Assembly (NCBI GenBank): GCA_947095585.1 | Contig: OX352761.1 | Span: 133,392,277-133,456,276 of the forward strand | Length of the DNA: 64,000 bases | From: Nephrocerus scutellatus | Lineage: Eukaryota > Arthropoda > Insecta > Diptera > Pipunculidae | Direction: 5' to 3' | Shown: piece by piece, positions 59,940 through 64,000 of the stretch | Layout of the letters: each line of letters opens with the position of its first letter | Numbering within the stretch: the stretch's first letter is position 1 | Program-made: the position numbers and the translations under genes | Notes under the pieces: generated by a model | The model's database searches: none | The model's input: only the letters and a program-made list of their open reading frames with translations | What the model was told of the DNA's origin: nothing

Positions 59940-60436
59940 GATTTTATTGAAGTTGGCGTTCGATTGCAAGAATTGTCTCCCGTATTTTTTCTTCAATGCG
60001 CTGGCAACAAAGTCACAGTAAATAGAGAGCGCTATCGGACCATGTTGACTTACGGGTTTGGTGAAAATTGAAAGAATCTGATTTGGAACGCATTCGGTTT
60101 CAACAAGACTGCACCACATGCTAAATATCTGGCCAAATAATCAAGTTATTGCAGTCAAAGTTCATTGCCCATGTTGTATCCTGAAAAAACCAGTCAACAG
60201 GCCGCCTGGTTCATGTGATTTGACACCTCCTAGCTTTTTCTTTGAGGCTATTCAAGTCCTCGTTCTATGCCAATAAGTCAGGAATTTTAGACGACCTCAT
60301 AACTAACCTCGAAGTCATAATTGCAGGCATATAGCCCGCTTTATGCCAAAAACACATGAAGAATTGGGTTAAACGCGTTCAGTCATGGAGGCGTTTCTCT
60401 AGTGAACATTTGAATGATGTTGTGTTCAATAATTGA
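59940..60436 (+). mobile_element. Mariner-type transposase relic, catalytic domain to stop codon
   Basis: The plus strand reads AGNKVTVNRERYRTMLTYGF near 60000. A frame change then gives RFQQDCTTC near 60090, matching the FQQDGATCHTA motif with its catalytic Asp. IKLLQSKF follows, then RPPGSCDLTPPSFFF in another frame, matching WPPRSCDLTPLDFFLWG with the third Asp kept. Next is FKSSFYANKSGILDDLITNL, EVIIAGI, a TAG, and PALCQKHMKNWVKRVQSWRR, FSSEHLNDVVFNN with a natural TGA at 60434-60436. This is the complete C-terminal half of a mariner-superfamily transposase with at least three frame breaks. N-terminal half and inverted repeats were not identified. Confidence 0.85.
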
Positions 60437-62709
60437 TGGCACATATGGAACATTTTTGATAACTCAAATACAAGTTGTTTTATTTGAATTTCAAAATGTG
60501 GTACTATTAAACATATACCGTTAAATATATTTGTTATACCAGTATCAAAAGAATCGTTGATTCTATTTTTATTTATTAATTTGTTTAATAAGTAATTCAT
60601 TAAATAATATAGAAAGTGTGTTTTAATTTCGGTACATGGTGCCATCCAAATATTTAACAAAGGACCATTACTGTCCTACGAACCAACAAACACAGATTGA
60701 GGCTAATGCATTTTTCCATTGTTTGCCTATTTCAATAATTATTCAAATTTTTCCATTTGCAAAGACAAAAGACTGCCACTTTCTCTTTCGATTTCCCATA
60801 TATACAGTATATACATTCGTGCGGTATTATTTTCAGCAGAAAACTAAAAGAAATCATCTTCCCCTCTAGTTCGTTTGACTTTTAAAATGTCGTCGACGTC
60901 TGCAGCAGTTCAAACAAAGGCAAAACGTCACGCACATCTCTTCCATTGAACTGAGAATGCAAAATTGGCAATTTTCCGTGTAAAGAAAAATCCATCATCC
61001 AAAGTGGAGATTGAATAATTCACTTTCATTCTTCTTGGATTTGTGTTCCATGCAGGAAAATGTATAAATTAAAAAAAATAGTACGATCATAAAATAAACT
61101 TTTTGTTTCTCACAGGAGTGAATGGAAAAAATTAAATAACAATAACATTTATTTATATTAAGAAAACAAACAAAAAATCAAAAAACATCTTCCAGATCAG
61201 ATTGAATGGACAAAGTGCAAAACCGAATTCCGCTAATGAATCTTAATCGCTTCGCATTAATTAATATTCTTTTATATAAAATCGAAAGTTCCTTTCGGCG
61301 CCGTGATCGTGTTGTCTTCTATAGATTTTAAAAGGTCAAATGGAAGCTTAAATTGAGAGAATGTTCAAATGAGCGCTATAGTGGGTATAATTAGAGTAAT
61401 ATATCTATATCTATAGTAATTCTAAAAAACAGCACTTTCGAAATTTTATAAAAATACGAGGGCCTCTAACTGAAGTAATCAGTTATTATTTTGATACCAT
61501 TCCTTAGTGTGGGGTCCAAGGTACTCGTACAATACGGCAGTTTGGGTTTTCTAAAACAAAAATAATATTTCGTCAATTTATTTGGATCTTGTACCATAAA
61601 TCCTACCGCATATACCTTCACTCATATAAATATTATTTTCTTGCCCGTCAAAGCCTACATTCTAAAAGTATGTGGTGGTCTTATGAGTTTTTTAACTGAT
61701 AAATTGTTAAGTTGTCTCTGATGACGCTATGCTGGCAATGGATAATAAGACTTCACTGTCTTAAAGATTAGTACAAAAATTCAACAAATCACTTAGCCAC
61801 AAGACTTGCGACTAGTTTATAATTAATCCCCCTATGGTGAGACATAACAAAATCTGAAGGTTTACAAAATAACGGACAGTTTATCTCGCTTTCCGGTTTT
61901 GGCACAATATTAAAGTCAAAACAACTTCATTATGGATTTTGAAGTACGAACGAGCTGCAAATTAAATCGCTTGAGGTTTACCCAATTTTTTGTTGAAAAC
62001 CTTGAACTTTATTTATTTATGGAATAACTTTTTTATTAGATATTGATGCTGTCGTGATTTTTTATAGAAGCTTATAATAGGTATTAGTTGGGACGAAAGA
62101 TTCAAGTCGAAAACTTGAAAAACTCCTAACCCTAAGTTGTATGAATACATTTCTAAAGGACAATTTTATTACCTATAAATAAAATGGAAATTATTCCAAA
62201 ATTTTCTTAACAAATTAGCTGATAAGTCATGAAATCAAAACCATTTTTTCGCCTCCTATTAAGACTGTAAAATTGAAAATCATCAATGGTGCATCGCAAG
62301 AAGTTTGTACACCCAACAATTACCGAAGCAGTAAGACTTCTTTCTATGATTGTATAGGTATATGTTTAATATGTTTTCTTTGAGATAAAAAAAACATTTT
62401 TATATAGCTTAATAATATTTTTTTCCTAATGTTTTTCGTCAGTATGATAAAATAATTATTTTAAAACTAATAAGCTGGTATTATACTGTTGCTTTAACAT
62501 AATTACTATTTTGAACTAATCTGAAGTACTGCAAATTTTAAATAGTAGGTGCTATAATTTCAATAGTACATCATATTACTTTAAAATGACAACACATATT
62601 GCAAAGTAATAATGGTAAATATTGATATAAAGAAAAAAACATATTACAAATGCTAGTTTAAGAGTATGCACACTCTTATTTTAATGCTGGAATATAATTA
62701 TATTATACT
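60437..62709. other. AT-rich non-coding stretch
   Basis: No gene or repeat recognised. A minus-strand 93-codon frame at 60379-60660 overlaps the mariner C-terminus and is its shadow at one end. Confidence 0.4.
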
Positions 62710-62905
62710 AGCTGACCAGACAGACGTTGTCCTGTCCAAATTTCAACAAATTTGTTTGTGATCGTTTTGTGAATTTGAGAACAGCTATTTGAAATTTTAA
62801 ACAAAGTAAAATTGAGAAAAAAACGGAGGAGAGAATTTAGTACGATATCGAAAGTAATTTTGTGTTGCGATTTTGAGTCACACTGATGGTCACATTATTG
62901 TGTTA
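62710..62905 (+). repeat. Family E dispersed repeat, copy 2
   Basis: TAGCTGACCAGACAGACG, TTGTCCTGTCC, CAAATTTGTTTGTGATCG, TTTTGTGAATTTGAGAACAG, then directly GAGAATTTAGTACGATATCG, TTGTGTTGCGATTTTGAGTC and GGTCACATTATTGTGTTAC. Same blocks as 39680-40085 but without the roughly 200-base central segment. Confidence 0.78.
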
Positions 62906-62962
62906 CATTTTTAAATTTTGCGACCTAAGTCATTTCTCAACCGATTGGTATGAAATTCGGTA

Positions 62963-63080
62963 TGGTCTTTTGAGGGTCTTTTGGGGGTCTTTTGAAGGGT
63001 TTTTGTCAGTTTTAAGCGTTTTTGAGTGACTTTTGGGGGTCTTTTGAGGAGTCCTTTGGGGTTAATTTGTAGGTCTTTTA
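62963..63080. repeat. GGTCTTTTGGGG-type short tandem array
   Basis: About eight imperfect 10-12-base steps built from GGTCTTTTG and GGGG (GGTCTTTTGAGG, GGTCTTTTGGGG, GGTCTTTTGAAG and so on) form a G/T-rich strand, directly following family E copy 2 after about 60 bases. Confidence 0.8.
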
Positions 63081-64000
63081 ATGGTAGTGATATTTGTACA
63101 CAAAATACTAAAACAAGTAGAAAACCATTCAGTTAACAAAAAAAGCTTACTAATATCCATACTATAAAAGCAATAATCGTCCTTTTAACAATTTAATATG
63201 ATAAATGTTGTAGTTCACATCAGCACACCCACACACACAGTGACAGTGTTCCTTGTTGTTTTTAGGCACAAACAATAAATTGATTTCATTTCTGTTATTG
63301 CTCGGTTTTTGGTAAACAAATTTACGAGCAAGAATGATCAAACGCGCACATACGACTAATGGACGTACCTATTTGAACAAATTTTACATAAGAATCGAAC
63401 CATCACACTTAGAGAATACCAAATGAGCAATGCTGATTGTTTTTATCCAAAATAATTCATTCATATTCATAGTACAGAAACTTTGTTAACAATTCTCTTA
63501 TTTGAACAAATACTCGTACTTTTGGAAAAAGTACTTTGTCATACAGGTAGTAATACTTTTGTGTGAGAGGTTAATGGCTTTGCGGACAGCGAATAGTGCC
63601 AGGGCGTTTTGGCGTCGCTTTTATAATTAAACGTTGTAAGAATCTTAATTCTCTCGAGATTTTTCTAAATAATGTAAATTTTAATGATGCTGTTTAATTG
63701 AAAGTCATTAAATTCGGAACACGATATGTAATTCTGATAATCGAATTAAAAGTTTCTTGTTGAGGGTCTGTTATTACTCTTGTGCAAGAACATCAAAAGT
63801 CGTCTGAGGAATTAGCACAGATTCTGGAATATATTTTTATTTTCCATGGTAGAATGAAAAGTTTGGCTAAAGTTTGTCGGAGTTAGTATCTAACATTAAT
63901 ATAAAAAGGAACAATATATTTTTTTCAGTCTGTTTTCATCTTTTTTGTTTGCTTTTAAAATTTTATAGGGTCTTCGCCTAAAACATTAATACAACTATAT
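63081..64000. other. AT-rich non-coding stretch
   Basis: No gene or repeat recognised apart from a short ACACAC run near 63230. Confidence 0.4.

Overview
This window looks like AT-rich nuclear DNA from an insect, most likely a dipteran. The evidence is indirect: several insect-type transposon families are present, namely LINEs of the Jockey, RTE-like and RNase H-bearing LOA/I types, mariner-type transposases and a tRNA-derived SINE. I found no convincing host protein-coding gene, rRNA gene, functional tRNA gene or CRISPR. Nearly all open frames are short (60-140 codons) and look like chance frames. The window therefore reads as intergenic or deep intronic sequence filled with decayed transposable elements (TEs). 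The species cannot be named from the sequence.

Left third (1-22 kb). A Tc1/mariner-superfamily transposase relic lies at 0.9-1.2 kb. A dispersed repeat (here 'family A') at 1.46-2.03 kb is split by a tRNA-derived SINE with Pol III boxes and an 8-bp target duplication. A 33-bp-arm hairpin lies at 3.07-3.16 kb. A second family A copy abuts a Jockey/CR1-type LINE relic on the minus strand at 6.3-8.0 kb, whose catalytic YADD has become YADN. An RTE-like LINE fragment carrying endonuclease plus the start of the reverse transcriptase (RT) lies at 10.16-11.59 kb. A second SINE with a 13-bp target duplication lies at 15.3 kb. A tandemly expanded family A array (20.86-21.77 kb) is followed by a clean solo LTR (21.85-22.29 kb).

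Middle third (22-44 kb). A LOA/I-type LINE 3' end is rearranged in a way that fits twin priming (25.4-26.25 kb) and is followed by a mariner transposase relic (26.26-26.67 kb). Two diverged RTE-like copies lie in the same orientation (28.3-29.6 and 31.5-32.5 kb). A LOA/I-type LINE at 34.5-36.4 kb has lost its RT palm but keeps all three recognisable RNase H acidic residues. A dispersed repeat (family E) lies at 39.7-40.1 kb and local tandem duplications at 43.2-43.9 kb.

Right third (44-64 kb). LINE C-terminal stubs lie at 43.6 and 47.0 kb. Further family A copies lie at 49.0, 51.9 and 56.2 kb. There is a mariner C-terminal stub at 50.5 kb and an RTE 3' end with its microsatellite tail at 51.5 kb. 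At 59.4-60.4 kb an RNase H fragment and a nearly full-length mariner catalytic domain lie back to back. The second family E copy (62.7 kb) ends in a G-rich short tandem array.

These elements do not form a pathway. Their value is as a record of insertion, nesting and decay. The least explained structures are family A, with its shared terminus and roughly 110-120 bp internal period, the 3.1-kb hairpin and the two-copy repeat at 11.97 and 53.31 kb.
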